64,000 nucleotides of DNA, taken from positions 69,230,033-69,294,032 of the forward strand of contig OX485804.1 in the NCBI GenBank assembly GCA_950295325.1, in the 5' to 3' direction. A program made the translations under genes and the position numbers. Origin of the DNA: Polytrichum commune. Lineage: Eukaryota > Streptophyta > Polytrichopsida > Polytrichales > Polytrichaceae. Shown in pieces: positions 33,842 through 46,788 of this stretch (the stretch's first letter is position 1; each line of letters begins with the position of its first letter). Below the pieces are notes generated by a model. The model searched no databases and was not told where the DNA came from. It saw only the letters and a list, made by a program, of their open reading frames with translations.

Positions 33842-34158
33842 CACTAAATAGGATATTTAGTGTTTGATACATTAAATACGAGCATATACACTAAATATCA
33901 ATAACCCTATGAAGTAAGTAACATTAAATGTAAACTCAAACACTAAATAACAACTATGGTAATATGTGGAAGTTACATGTTTGAATTTAGTGTTAGTAAG
34001 GATATAAAAAAAATGATATAATAAGGGAGGTGACAGTAGGGAAGGTAGCGGCACATTTATGTCTAACGCTAATTATCAGGGTATTGAAAATTAGTGTTGA
34101 GCAGGGTATGGTGGTAACAACACTAAATATAATCAAACATTAAATATCCTATTTAGTG
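33842..34158. mobile_element. 317-bp TIR element, CACTAAATAGGATATT ends
   Basis: The left end CACTAAATAGGATATTTAGT is matched by the reverse complement of the right end, CACTAAATAGGATATTTAAT, with one mismatch through TTTGAT. The target duplication is not clear. The CACTA start suggests, but does not prove, a CACTA-type MITE. Confidence 0.7.
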
Positions 34159-36181
34159 AAGCTACAATTATTGGAGTGATGATACCACATATGGATGATT
34201 ATATAAAATTCATCCAAATGTGCACAGATTCCATCCAAAACTTGGCAATCTCATCCAATCTTTATGATTTTATAAGGGGTTGGTCTTTTGTTGATTTTCT
34301 CCATGATTCTATTTTTTTCATTTTGCACTTTGTAAAATCCATTTCGTATATTTATAATCAAATTTAAAAAATCTCCATATTAGACTTATTGCACTTCACC
34401 CTCTAAAACAAGGGACAAATTTATGTGCCTAATTTGGTTATTAATTTTATTTTGACACCCATATTTGAACAATGTATGGCTAGATGTGGATCCAAGGACA
34501 AACACCAAAAAGGGATTAAATTAGTACATCATCCAAAATCGATTAGCTATTTACAATCAATAGGTAGTTAACATATGCGGGGGGGGGGGGGGGTGCCAGG
34601 TATTCATTTTCAAACTCAACACACATGCAATTTGATAATCATAACTAAGTAAAGGAAGGTTTGTTTTCAATCCCTTCTTATTTTGGCTAATGTTTCATCC
34701 CAAATTTATTGACGTAATATAAGTAATGTTAGGCAATTTGTTGATGTAATATAAGTAGTCTTACATAATTATGATTAGTAGAAGATAGAGAGCATGAAAA
34801 ACTAGCTGAATTACACCACATACCTTAGATGACCACATAGAACTATTGGAAGGATTTAGTAGTTTGTGAAAATGAAGAGGCCGATCTATTTCATCTTTGC
34901 TTATGTTGAATGTATCATCCACGTGGGATTCAAGGGCCTCAACCATTGTGGGAATCATATGTGGCAATATTTGGGGGTTTGTTTTTGTTTTTGTTTTTTT
35001 GTTTTTTTTTGGAAAGGAGAGCCCTTTGTGATACCATTCAAATTGTTATATATTCCAATTGTATCAAAAACAAGTTCCTTTTATGGTCCATGTGACAGTT
35101 TGTATGGCCTTCAACAAGCAAATGTTAAAGTAAAATTTTATTTCGTCTATGAGATTGGAACGCTATTTTGCACAACCAACTACAAAAAAGAAGGTGGAAA
35201 TGCAGTCATATGTGTCAAGGGTGATTACATATACATGGTATGTATTTGAACCTAAGTCATTTCTATGAGCTCAAAGTTCCTTATATATGTACATATTGTA
35301 TTTTATAATTGTATGCTCAAATTCAAATATTACAATTAATCAATGAGTTAAATCTACATGGTGCCATTTTGGATAGTGTAAGAAAAAACAACAACAACAA
35401 CAAGAAAGAATCATAAATACCTCCATACAACATCTTGAGGTCCTCCAAAAAAGGATTAAACTGTAGGTTTGATCTTTTCTGGAGAAAATATCTATTTAGA
35501 GCTCTTTTGGTCATTGTGTATCGGAGCCTATTTTGAAAGTTGGGTGAAACTTTGGTACTTCCTCTTTCCACCTCTCAAACTTTGAGAGAATCTTAAGATC
35601 TAAAATAAGATATGTGCATGATCCACTGTCCTAAATCCTAGATAAGGCTAGCTTGGCCCATCCATGCAAGACAAGCTAGAAAGCCATTTTTAATAGCACA
35701 ACACCACTCTTTTTGTATGGTAATTTAAGCATCACAAAAACACGGGTAATTATGTGTTAATTCTCATAAACTCAAGGTTTGCAACTAAACCCACGATTTC
35801 ATCTACTGTACTTTACAATTAACTCTCTTGTCTAAGCAAAAATACAATTCTTGGGAAGTGTGTTGTACATATCTTGTTCATTCTATGTGTGGCAAATGGG
35901 TATTTTCAAAGGGGGAATTCAAAAGATAAAGTGTAGTCTCATATAGTTGAATCATTTAGAGTGAAAGTTTTGAGAATTTAGATTTTAGAGTTTCTTATTT
36001 TTTGTGTCTTGGAAGCTTGAGATTTAATGCAGGAATGAGAATCGTAGAGAATGTGAAAACAAGGTTACTAAGTAGATCAACATCTCTTTTCTTCTCAATA
36101 TCAATATTAGAAGCTAGGCTTACATTTCCTCTCTTTCAAAAAACTTAAAAGTTAAAATTTAGGTGCTTAGGAGTGATAGAC
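34159..36181. other. Non-coding DNA with one degenerate dispersed repeat
   Basis: Around 34400-34835 is a decayed copy of the ~350-bp repeat, ending CACCACATACCTTAG at about 34816-34830, and interrupted by a poly-G tract at about 34579-34593. The rest shows T-rich tracts near 34980-35012. No gene was recognised. Confidence 0.4.
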
Positions 36182-36507
36182 CACTAGTAGAAAACTATGC
36201 TAAAAAGAACCGCCATCGAAATTGGCTGCGATTTTTTTGACCAGCCTAATCTGCAGTTGCTAAACGATTGCATATTTGTTTTTTTGGTTAAGCAACCAAA
36301 ATTTTAGGAATTTGGGAGTGTGTAATATACCGTTGGAATGGCCTTGAAAATACCTTTCCAAAAAATAGATTATATATCTTAAAAAAGTTAAATTTTAGTT
36401 TCAAAACTATATATAGTTATAGTTATTTAGCGGCTGCAAATTAGGTTGGTCAAAAGAACTGCAACTGACTTTGGCTGCAGTTGTTTTGGGCATAATTTCT
36501 ACTAGTG
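36182..36507. mobile_element. CACTA-type MITE
   Basis: CACTAGTAGAAAACTATGC at the left end is answered by the right end, reverse complement CACTAGTAGAAATTATGCC. Subterminal blocks (CTGCAGTTG / CAACTGCAG-like, GACCAGCCTAA / TTAGGTTGGTC) also oppose one another. The 326-bp element encodes nothing. The CACTAGTAGAAA terminus is typical of CACTA (En/Spm) derivatives; the flanking triplets GAC and GAT are only an imperfect duplication. Confidence 0.78.
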
Positions 36508-39500
36508 GATTAAGCATTGAGGCATTAGACTATATGAGGGGCTAGGTTAGTTACATTGAGTTATGTGTTACATGTACAATTTTTGCCCAATCACTTTGCA
36601 TATTTAGAACTTCCAGAGTGAGTTTGGTGCTCGAGAAGTGTGATAGGAAGCACTACGACTATATTGTAAGTATGTAATTACGTTTAGGTTGTGCCAACGT
36701 CCTTAGATTTATTTTACATGTAAGTTAGGTTCATGGACCAACTATATATTGAGTGGAATCATAAAAAGAAAATGAGTCATATATGATTGTATTGCATTGA
36801 AATCCATATATGATGATATAATCCACAACCTCCATGGTGAGCTTCATAAATGAGTCGCATTTATGAAGGCCAAAATTTGTCGCTCCAAAAAGTGCAAAAA
36901 TGATACCACCTACGTTAGTCAACACTAACATCATGATCGTAAATACCGCGTCCATTAAGACGTGGATACATGCGGCCCATTCAATGCGTTCCATATATAT
37001 TGGCCCAACTTTATGATGAGCGTTGCCAACTACATGTCAAATGTTCTATGACCATAAATGTATATCCGATCCCATAAATACGGGATGCGAGGATAGCAAG
37101 TATTTCTACTTACTCTAGTACGTAGAGGGACGACTCATGAACTCCAAGTTTCCGATCATGCCCCTTTTTTACAAGCTTTACTACTCTAGCACGCCTAATG
37201 AATTCGCCCTCCACACTCTCACATTGAATACCATTTATGAAGAGAAAACCCTCCTACAACTACACCACGAGTACTCAACCAATTGTACCATGATCTAACT
37301 ATATATCATAAGAACTCGAGAGCTCGTGTCTTGGAAAGAAATGCTTGTGTGGCCTTTGTAATCTTGTGGCCTCGTACCATCACCATAACTATAACCAACC
37401 CAAAGTCAACTATTCTCATCCAAATTTCACATTCATCCAATTTGTTTCCGTCAACCGCAAGATCCATCATCATTCGTTGAGAAACGTTATTAATGGCGGC
37501 ACCAACCAATGAGAATGTGATCATTTTTTTTTACATGATAATATAATTATGCAATGTGTTTGGTCAACTACGTTGGGTCCAATTCATGAGGGCGGCATCT
37601 AACTTAAGTAAATTTGAAGTCTCTATACTACACCAATTTTTTCAGGATTGAATTTCCACTAGAGTTGATGGAAAATCAATGTTATGTATGTATCGATATA
37701 TCAAGGATATTAAAAGATATATTTTCAAGTTTTGAAAGATAGAACACAATGTCATGGTATTAAAAAAAACCCCTTAAAAAATCTTGAATTTCAAAATGTT
37801 CTTCATTAAGATAGTGTTGTTCAGTTTTTTACAATGGTCACGAGGAAATCAAGAGGCTCAATTTCAGAAGCAAAGAATCTTGACATCCCAAGGCCCAAAA
37901 TTGAGCATCATGTGCCCTTGTCCTTGGGGCCCATGAAAAAATCAAGATTTCATAAGAAATGTTTATGGTATGTTATAATTGATATTATGGAATTTTGCAA
38001 TGCTAAATGTGAAAATACCAATTGGGGTATCAACATTTGAACACAAGGATGTGATGATGGTGGGTCATGTATTCAATAACCATACACACATATCCTTATT
38101 GATATACATGTTGAGCATAGATACCTTCACAACATTGGTAAGAACACATGTGTAACACTAAGCTAACTATAGAATCCTATCAACTTAAAACCAAAATAAA
38201 CTAAAGTAATGTATTGGATACATTGATTATGGTATAATATGTGGGCCACACTACTTTGGAAGTGGGACATTGTGCCCACTCATTTAACAACTCCTTAAAC
38301 CTAGTTTATCCACTAATACTTGGATGACATGCAAACCAAAATAAAATAATAAATAAAATAATAAATCCATAAAATTTTAGGATCCAACACCATAATAACA
38401 AATTGCCCTCATGATTAGACCATGTGAATGATGTTCTATAAAATAAAGGCACATTCGTTTTTTTTTTTTGAAAAAGTGTTTCCACGACGTTGGGTCTTTC
38501 AAAACATTGATTGTTCATTAGATTTGGACAAGCGTTAACTTAATGAGACATATTCTTGCTTAATCCAATGGTCAAAATTGATTTGTGGAATTGGAAGTGC
38601 AGTAGTTCCATAATAGGGCCACATAATTTTATTGTGATTTTAGAACATGAATCTCATCCGCAATGAATTTTCCTTCAAGGCTAGATTTTACAATATTTAT
38701 TTCATATTTTCCTCTTCAATCGTCACTGAATTTTCAATACGTTAGTGAAATTGTTCAGTTTGAGTTACTTTGGCCGTTGGATTTAGATTGATGTGCTAGT
38801 AGTAGTGATGTTTGTAGATGCTCATATTATTTAGCACATAACTTACAACTTGGGCCTCTAAACACGAACTCACCTTAAATATCTTGAAATTGAGTTATCA
38901 CCTGCTAATATTTGACACATAATCATATTGAGTTGCCCATAATATACTTTTAGTACATGGTAGGAAATAAACTAAAACCATGCACACACTTACTCATGGG
39001 CATAGCCAGTGGCTGGATGTAACGTACTTGAGTTCCAAACACTTGTTGGCTAAAAAAAAACGTAAAAATGCCCCAGACTAGTTGGCGTTGTCTGCTGGCC
39101 ATGCTTTCTAGTAAGTGTGGGCATGGTATAAGTTTTGTTTGTGTTTAGGAGAATGCATAGATACTTCGGGGAGCCCTCAAATCACTTTAATGAAGTAGGG
39201 GTTTTGTGAATGGCTTCTACATCACTTAGAGGGTTTGGAGAACCTACACTTGGATCATATACTGTAAATAGTGGAGAGAGTCTTGATCGTTTAAAAATCT
39301 CTAGCCTATTTAGCTCTAAACACTTAAGACTTGCCATATGAGAGAGAGAGAGAGAACTCACCCCAGTGTTGCCACCAACGTGAATTATGGTGTTGTTGCT
39401 TTATCTTTGAGTTGATCTAACATTAATTGTGATCTCGTAATGGGCCAATGATGATATGTAGTACCATTGAGGGTTTATTGTTCAAATGCCTCTCATATGG

Positions 39501-40782
39501 CTACTATGAGTGAAAATTGGCCAGAATATCGTGAATGAAACCCCAAAAACCAAAAATAAGAAAAAGAACTTCAACGTTGAAATTAGGCCTTGTAAGAATG
39601 TTACACGTTTTGGGTTAATTTTGGCTGGACCTCGGTTGGACTTAGTAACTCTTTTGGTTAATGAGGTAATCCAAAAGCCCTCCATATGGCACCTTGAGGT
39701 CCATAATGGGCCTCTTAGACCACTAAGAGTCGAGTAAATCTAGATCTAAGATTTCATCAAAATTGATTAGTGCATATGAGAGTATCATTTGTATTCTCAA
39801 TACATGCACATTTGTAAGCTGCAACAAAGCAAATTATTTGGAGAAAGGAAACTAGAAGCAAATGGTGGCCATATAAATCATACGTACTTTGAGACGCAAT
39901 GTGATCCAAACATCACATTAAATATGTAACTTCCACAAATAACATAGACTTGTACATGCAACAAAAACATGTTTATAACAAGAGTTGTAGTGCACGTCTA
40001 GTCTATGTCAACTCTATCATAGGCTCCACCAATAATACTATATGTATACAAGTTCATTTCATGTCTAAAGCTCATGCAAAATTCACTTGATACCCAATTG
40101 TTAAGAATTTGAGATTTGGTCACCTAGCCCACGTCGCACAAGTCCAAATCCGAACTCTAAAAAATAATCCCCCTCATTGCAAGGGAATCAATCTACCTAG
40201 TTTTGTTGTAGTCACCTCTGCGAGGCAAAGGAACGTCGATGTAATCACAAAAACATGGGCATGATGGGTCAAAACCATACCTTTACATACCTCCATAGAC
40301 CTATTGTATCTTTACATATCATCTAAACATCCCATAAATAGCCCTATTATACATACATGCCTTACCTTCAACAATACCCCTCCTTGTGTGTATGATGTAT
40401 GGGTTTTTGTTTTAGCTAACACCCCTTTTGTGCACCCGCATGCTTAGGTACTATCTCGATACTCGATCCTACTCGATACTCAAAATGGATGAGCATGATT
40501 CTGAGACCAAAACCACACAAGGCCATCCTTATCCTTATCAAATATTCAGGAGGAGATTTTTTCGTATTTCACTTTCATATTATCAACAAACAAGACATCA
40601 CTCAGGCTACCATGCTTGCTCCCTTTCCTATACGGCGAAGGCCGTGAATCTGCTTGTCTTGGTAGCCTAAACCAGTTGGCCGTTGTATTAGTGTGACCGG
40701 ATGGCTTGTGTCAAGCCCCACCTTGCAAACTAGCATGCAACAATTGATTGATACTATATTCCTTAATTGAAATACACTTTGC
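36508..40782. other. Long stretch without recognised gene
   Basis: No conserved coding region, RNA gene or complete element was found. Two adjacent minus-strand frames (37306-37524 and 36731-36994) encode hydrophobic segments but resemble nothing known to me. A GA run lies near 39340-39355. Confidence 0.35.
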
Positions 40783-41226
40783 ACTCCAATAACCGGAATA
40801 ATGTCCAACCCAATTGACCATTCAACCTCATAGAATGAACAATGTTCAGGCTCACTCTTGTTCGTTTTGCAAGGGTGGCCCAACTTAGAGGGGAGAATGA
40901 TCCTTGTAAAATTCCCGCTCCCTAATGCTCAAGTGTAATTTTATGGACCGCCACCTTAAAGCCATCCAGTAACTGAAATAATATCCAACCCAATTGACCA
41001 TTCAACCCCGTAGAATGAACAATGTTCATGCTGATTACTATTCGTTTTACAAGAGTGGCCCAACTTAAAGGGGAGAATGATCCTTGTAAAATTCCCACTC
41101 CCTAATGCTCAAGTGTAATGTTATAGACCGCCACCTTAAAGCCATCCAGTAACTGGAACAATATCCAACCCAATTGACCATTCAACCCCATAGAATGAAC
41201 AATGTTCATGCTGATTACTATTCGTT

Positions 41227-41724
41227 CACGGGTAGATCACTTAGTGCATTTTAAAAACGACGTGCGGCATAATATAGAGAGGATTAAAATCATTTGAAAT
41301 AAAAATTATAAAGGAATTCCAAATAATGAAGGGGCCATTAAATGTAGACAATCCCATTATAAGTAAGTTAGATGTACATAAAACGTGGGCCATTATTTTT
41401 TTGTAAAATTAATATAGGGGCTGAAGATAAGGATCCTAGGAGGTATGTTTAGTATGGTATGTAAATGGGTTTAGGACTCACGGGGATGGATGATAATTGG
41501 GATTTCCGTTTGTCCAAAAATGAATTAAAAGGAATATAGAGTACAAAAAATTGCAATGACTTGGACAATATAAGTAATGAAAGGGTGCAAACAAATGGGC
41601 CATTTTTGAAATTTAAGTAATTATAGGGAGGCTTTAATTCAACCCTTGAAGGTAAATAGCCCCAAAACAAATAACCCCCAGCCGCACGTGGTGCACAAAA
41701 ATGCCTTAGAGTGATCTACCTGTG
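41227..41724. mobile_element. hAT-like MITE no. 1 inside the satellite
   Basis: A 498-bp insertion with termini CACGGGTAGATCACTTAGTG and, in reverse complement, CACAGGTAGATCACTCTAAG; both ends also carry a CGTGCGGC block about 35-42 bases in. The 8-bp TATTCGTT occurs on both sides (41219-41226 and 41725-41732) and once at the matching place in uninterrupted satellite copies. An 8-bp duplication with CA...TG ends fits the hAT superfamily. No transposase is encoded. Confidence 0.9.
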
Positions 41725-41821
41725 TATTCGTTTTGCAAGGGTGGCCCAACTTTAAGGGGAGAATGATCCTTGTAAAATTCTTGCTCCCTAGTGCTCAAGT
41801 GTAATGTTATGGACCGCCACC

Positions 41822-42232
41822 CACGGGGGGATCACACCCCCTTACATTTCATAACCACGTGCGATAAAATTTTGCTACCCTATATTACATGCCATAGATA
41901 ATTTTTAAAATTATGATATTTTTTCTACATACACATAACCATTGATAATATCTTTTGTATATTTTTTTGAAATTTTTAGTCTTCTTCATTTTTTGTAGTA
42001 ATTTGTTTAGTTCAATGTTGCGTCATTCTAGTTAGAAACGGTATGTTTTATAAAAAAAAACAAATCATCAAATTTGGTTACCAATTTTTACTATGTAATA
42101 GATACTATGTATATCTACTCATGGGAAAAAAATCATAAACTTTTGAACCATTTTGGTGATGTTTTTATGTAAAAGTAGATTTTGTTTTATCGCACGTGGT
42201 GTTCAACTTGACAATGAAGTGCACCCCCCGTG
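41822..42232. mobile_element. hAT-like MITE no. 2 inside the satellite
   Basis: A 411-bp insertion whose ends read CACGGGGGGATCACACCC and, in reverse complement, CACGGGGGGTGCACTTCA, both with CCACGTGCGATAAAA further in. CCGCCACC is duplicated at 41814-41821 and 42233-42240, and belongs to the satellite. The terminus and the inner CACGTGCG block relate it to the neighbouring element, though the interiors differ. Confidence 0.9.
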
Positions 42233-42425
42233 CCGCCACCTTAAAACCATCCAGCAACTGGAATAATATCCAACTTAGTTGACCATTCAATCCCGTAGAA
42301 TGAACAATGTTCATGTTGCTTACTGTTCGTTTTGCAAGGGTGGCCCAACTTAAAGGGGAGAATGATCCTTGTAAAATTCCCACTCCCTAGTGCTCAAGTG
42401 TAATGGTATGGACTGCCACCATAAA

Positions 42426-43888
42426 GCCTTGACACTCCGATCTTTGGAATTTCGGAAAGCCTTTTGCCAGCATCATCATCATCATGAAACTCGAAGTGTC
42501 CCACGATTGCTTTTACTTATGCGAGAGAGAGAGAGAGAGAGAGAATGTGGTGGCGCAAAAGGTCAGTGGAGTAGGTCCAAGTACGTTTATGGGCGGGCGG
42601 GGAATAATTAAAGGAACCACAAGAGCTTTGAATTCCTGCCCGCCCGGCCGCCCGCCTGCCGAAAATTTAAGGTCGCAAGCATGGGCGTCAATCAAGTCCG
42701 AACACGTGTTCCATGTTATTCCCTCAAAAAGCTCCACCGCCTTCATTAAACTTACGCAAAATCCCCAACTTACACATTGTTCCACTTCCCTTGAAAGTCC
42801 AACCCCACCCCTTTCTTCCGTTGCCACGACGGAGGATTTCTTAGCCATAGCCAGCCGAAAAGAAAAAAGAAAAAGAAAAAGAAAAAGAAAAAGAAAAAGA
42901 AAAACCAACTTCACGATCCACGTGATGATAAAAAAATGGAATATTCCTCGGTCACATGGCTCGTGGAATGTTGTGTTACTCAGGAGTTCAATTTTTACCA
43001 ACGAAAGTTCAATAGTTGTTGTTTGGATATTATGGGACATGAATGACTTTGCTTGGTATAGTATTACCTTCTTGTTAAATAGTTATAGCATTGCCTAGCT
43101 ATGAATAATAACACACACTAGCTGGGATGGCCGATGTAGTATAGATGTGGCATCTGAATGACATGATCGAAATCTAGCACAAAATGATCAAAATGACACC
43201 AGAATTTGTCATTTTGGTTCAATCGTGTTCCATGGTTGTGTCATTTAGTTACCACTTCTGTACTTGTGAGTGCAAGCTTCGTGTTGGTTGCACCAATTTA
43301 AAGAAGAAGAAGATTGTCTTGTGAACCTGGGGGGTGGACTCTTCATACCACGTATGAACTAATGTGAGTTTAAGAAGGGGTATTATTTGAGGCGTTGGCG
43401 TACTTAGTATACAAAAGGGAGAGGTATTATTTTCTCTGGTGTGTACATCTAAAAAGGTAAGAAAGTTTTATGAAGTAAAGGTAGTTATACAGAAGGGGAG
43501 CCCAAGGTTTAGAGACATGATTGAGAATTGATGTGTTAGTTTCATTCAATTCAAGTCTTCATTCATTGTTGTCATATGGTCATAGTCCTTAATGATTACT
43601 ATGTATGTTCTTGTCAGGGTTTGCATTTAAGTTCTAGGTTTTTACAAACTAGAGGCTCTTGGAGCGCTCATGTCATGGATTTTGCCTTTGTTTAATATCA
43701 ATCCTCCCTTTGGTTACTCAATTTACGGATAACCACCTTACAATATTGAGAGCTTTCAAGAACATTGGTCAAGCTCTCAAATCTTTAAGCCTTGAATGAA
43801 AGCTTGCCAACTTCGAGTAGCAATCTCCTTCACATTGCAAGTTCAAGCTCTTAACTTGAGCTCTTTGGTGTAAAGGGGGCCTTACATT
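42426..43888. other. Non-coding segment with GC-rich island and simple repeats
   Basis: It contains GA repeats at 42523-42544, a G/C-rich stretch with an inverted pair GGGCGGGCGGGGAAT / GAATTCCTGCCCGCCC at about 42591-42652, and an AAAAAG hexamer array at about 42857-42904. A 204-codon frame crosses the simple repeats and is considered spurious. No gene was recognised. Confidence 0.45.
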
Positions 43889-43890
43889 CA

Positions 43891-43975
43891 AGATTGTCAT
43901 ATAGTATCATATAGTATCAAGATTGTCATATAGTATCATATAGTATCAAGATTGTCATATAATATCATATTGGCA
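43891..43975. repeat. 29-bp tandem repeat, about 2.8 copies
   Basis: AGATTGTCATATAGTATC starts at 43891, 43920 and 43949; each is followed by ATATAGTATCA or a close variant. Confidence 0.92.
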
Positions 43976-44306
43976 ATAAGCGGACATGACACTTTGAGAC
44001 CTCTAGGCATGTAATTTAAGCCCTTCACAAATAATGTACGTGACACTAAATACCAGAAAGGATGTAGTGGCTGCCAGTGATTGGTGCCCTCACTTCACTC
44101 ATATTTAGACTAAGTGAAGCATGGATTTACATTCCATGACATTATCTAGGATCATTTGGCGTGGGGATCTAGGCAAATCCACCATTAGAGGTACAAATGT
44201 TCTTTATGAAGCAGTTGATTTAGGATAAACTTCTTAAGCCCTTTTGGAAATATTCGGGCTTGGGCCTTTGAGAGTGGAGAGAGGGAATTATCACGTACGA
44301 GCGCAC

Positions 44307-44480
44307 CTCTCATTCATCCAACATAAAAGTCTCGAAATAATATGCGGCCCCGAGGTAATTTGTTTTAGTTCATTCGACACCAAAAGTAGCTTCAAAGACT
44401 CTGAATCACTCTAATCCAAATCATTTGAGATGAATCCACCGCAAACTTATAGGGGGGTCATGCTGTTATGTTGGATGGTA
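44307..44480. mobile_element. Short TIR element (MITE), copy 2
   Basis: CTCTCATTCATCCAACATAA at the left and TTATGTTGGATGG at the right are inverted copies. The interior shares CTTCAAAGACTCTGAATCA-like and CATTTGAGATGAATC blocks with the element at 17456-17633. Confidence 0.65.
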
Positions 44481-44516
44481 TGTTGGTATCCTCCCTCTCT
44501 TCCTTTAGGGACCTTA

Positions 44517-44872
44517 AAGTATGTGGGTGCTATTCAATTACGTTTCTTGATCACACACCTATATTAGATTGGCATGTGATTAGGTGAGGATCAAACAAAC
44601 AAACAAACAAACACCATAAAGACACATGTTCAAAAGAGATCGGACAACGCCTTCATATTTTAATCAACCACTCAAAACCTAGAAAGACCTACAGATTCAA
44701 TCAACAAACATGCACTTCCGATTAGCATAACTAAATCAAACGAGATCCGATTCTCAATCTGATTTTTGTTGGTGTTTCATCATAGATTTATTAATGCAAC
44801 ACAAAGTTGACGACATAAATATGATCAACAGAACACGAGAAAACGCGAGCAGCCACTCACCACCCGCATACC
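44517..44872 (+). mobile_element. ~350-bp dispersed repeat, forward copy
   Basis: It starts AAGTATGTGGGTGCTATTCA and ends CACCCGCATACC. It contains the family blocks CCATAAAGACACATGTTC, AAAAGAGATCGGAC, AATGCAACACAAAGTTG and an expanded AAAC run at about 44597-44613. Confidence 0.75.
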
Positions 44873-45003
44873 CTAAGGTGTGTGTTTGGACCCACACCCT
44901 TATGTAGACCCACGCTTTGCACCATGTACATCCAGGCGCGTGCTAGAAGTGAAGCGAAGTAAAGCAACGCAGGCAGTGCACGGGTGCACCAAGTACCTAA
45001 CTT

Positions 45004-45038
45004 ATATATATAGATATATAGATAGATATAGATGTATG

Positions 45039-45067
<29 letters not shown>
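45004..45067. repeat. TATA/GATA/TGTA microsatellite
   Basis: A compound run of TATATAGATA, GATGTATGTATG and TGTGTGTATATATATA units. Confidence 0.9.
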
Positions 45068-45069
<2 letters not shown>

Positions 45070-45795
45070 GCTTCTGTTCCTGTTGCAGAGTCCGCTTTCT
45101 GTTTTCACTGCGAGCTCAGCTGCAAAGCAAAAGCTTTAATCCGGTTCCTTGAAACTCCAACCCCACTCCACTCCGCTCCACTGCTGCTGCTGCTTCACCA
45201 CGACCAAATTACAGCCAAACTGTAAGCTAGTACTTATATCCTGGTCCAAAATTTGAGACTGCAGTGCATGGGTGCACCTTGAATACTACGGATTCCTGCA
45301 GAGCCATTTGAGGCTTTGGTGGCCTCGGGGATAGACAGTGGATCGATCAGTGAATGGGGAGAACCGGCCGCTGGTTCCAGATGAACCGGGGTGAGTTTGG
45401 AGGAATAATAACCAGGCTGAAGTTCATCGAGACCTTTCAGGGAAAGGAAATTACCGAGCGATTCAGAGGAATCCAGAGAATATTCCTCAATTTAATACAG
45501 TTAAAACCCGAACGATGTCAACATGTAACCGGTTGGACGTTGAAAACTCTTGGGATCTCGACTGATTGTGCCCAAGAATCTCCCCGGACACTGTAGTGGA
45601 TCAGTACGTTGATAGACATCGTTGGAATTTTGAACCTATTTGTGTGTCGAGTGCGCACAGCCAACTTTACGAGGATCATCACGAACCTCTCGATCCATGG
45701 AAACGGTGTGTGTGGGGGGTATTTTGTGGTTCGTTTTTCGATCACATTCTCCAGCTCCGACTGATTTGATTTACACAGAGGAAGTTCAGCGCTGC

Positions 45796-45866
45796 ATGAA
45801 GCATCAAGTCTATGATGAAGCATCAAGTTTACGATGAAGCATCAAGTCTACGATGAAGCATCAGCT
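45796..45866. repeat. 19-bp tandem repeat, nearly four copies
   Basis: ATGAAGCATCAAGTCTATG and close variants start at 45796, 45815, 45834 and 45853. Confidence 0.92.
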
Positions 45867-46788
45867 AAAATCGGCTTCTTATGGTTTAGTTATGGTGGAA
45901 TTGGGATTCCGAAGTGCTTTGTTTGTTGGATGGTTTCTGTAAACTGAATACAGAGGTCCTCCTGTTTTGTGTTCACTGGTGAGTGTGCATGGAGTAATTA
46001 ATAGAAGTTGAAAATGTAGGTAGTCTAATCTCTTTTTAAGTCCGTGACTTTATTGTGTTCGCTCTTTGATCCTCACTGAAACCACACAACAATCAAGTAT
46101 ACGGATCCGATCAAGAAAAAGTAACTGAATGACACCCTCGTGCCTTATACCAACAATTGTTCCACACCAATTCAATCGCATCAAGTTCTACATACAACGT
46201 TGGTCCAATGCTTGCACGAGCTTTCTAGGGTTGGTTGCAAGTGCACAAGAGCTAAGAGGTTGATTTGTGGGTCAAATCGAATGTGGAATGGAGGAATTTG
46301 TTTTATGATGCATTAACACTACAAACATGTTGAAGTTTGAAGGGTGTGTGTCAATAGTGAACCTTCTTCGTTCCCACCTTCCATGAAGAACCCTTTTCCT
46401 ACCTCGTGATTTGGCTATGAGAGTGGACCTCCAAGTTTAAATGAGCATTTTGAGATGTAGCATCCAATTTTCATTTGTGAGTGAAAATAGAGAGAGGAAG
46501 GGACGGGGGGGGGGGGGGGGCGGGGGGAGTTAGGTTGTACAATTTTCTCCCTTTCTCAATTTCATAAACAAAAGTCTTACTTACGTTTGCTAAAGAGATC
46601 AAAGTCACCTACCCAACAAGTTTACCAAGTTTTATCCAAACGTGTTGTTCCATGATTAAATCTAGAAAGCCTAGAAATACCATCAAACACCCAACACTCA
46701 ATCGTGAACTATGTTCTTTCCTCATGCTCTAACATCATTCAAATCAAAAGCATATGTCATATTAATACAATTTTTGCATCATTACCCA

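Larger units (their letters stand above)
40783..42425. repeat. 180-bp satellite, four copies, interrupted twice
   Basis: The marker GAATGAACAATGTTCA begins at 40833, 41013 and 41193, an exact 180-bp step. The fourth copy has it at 42298. Subtracting the two inserted elements and their duplications (506 and 419 bp) places that marker at 41373, again exactly 180 bp on. Other shared blocks are CAAGGGTGGCCCAACTTA, GGGGAGAATGATCCTTGTAA and ATGGACCGCCACC. Copies are similar over their full length. Confidence 0.95.
44873..46788. other. Non-coding segment with GC-richer stretch
   Basis: Positions about 45065-45480 are less AT-rich than their surroundings and include CTG/CTGCTG runs (45181-45192). 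The piece CCTTGAAACTCCAACCCCAC (about 45148-45167) resembles CCTTGAAAGTCCAACCCCAC at about 42791-42810. No protein was recognised. A poly-G tract lies at about 46506-46520. Confidence 0.35.

Noticed and set aside
36731-37524. Two adjacent minus-strand frames with hydrophobic segments
   Set aside because: They suggested a split membrane protein, but no convincing splice junction links them and no family was recognised.
40783-42425. Repeat-spacer layout considered as a CRISPR array
   Set aside because: Repeats are full 180-bp tandem units without unique spacers, and the genome is plant nuclear.
42484-43098. 204-codon frame, and the 175-codon frame opposite
   Set aside because: Both run through GA and AAAAAG simple repeats and lack any recognisable domain.
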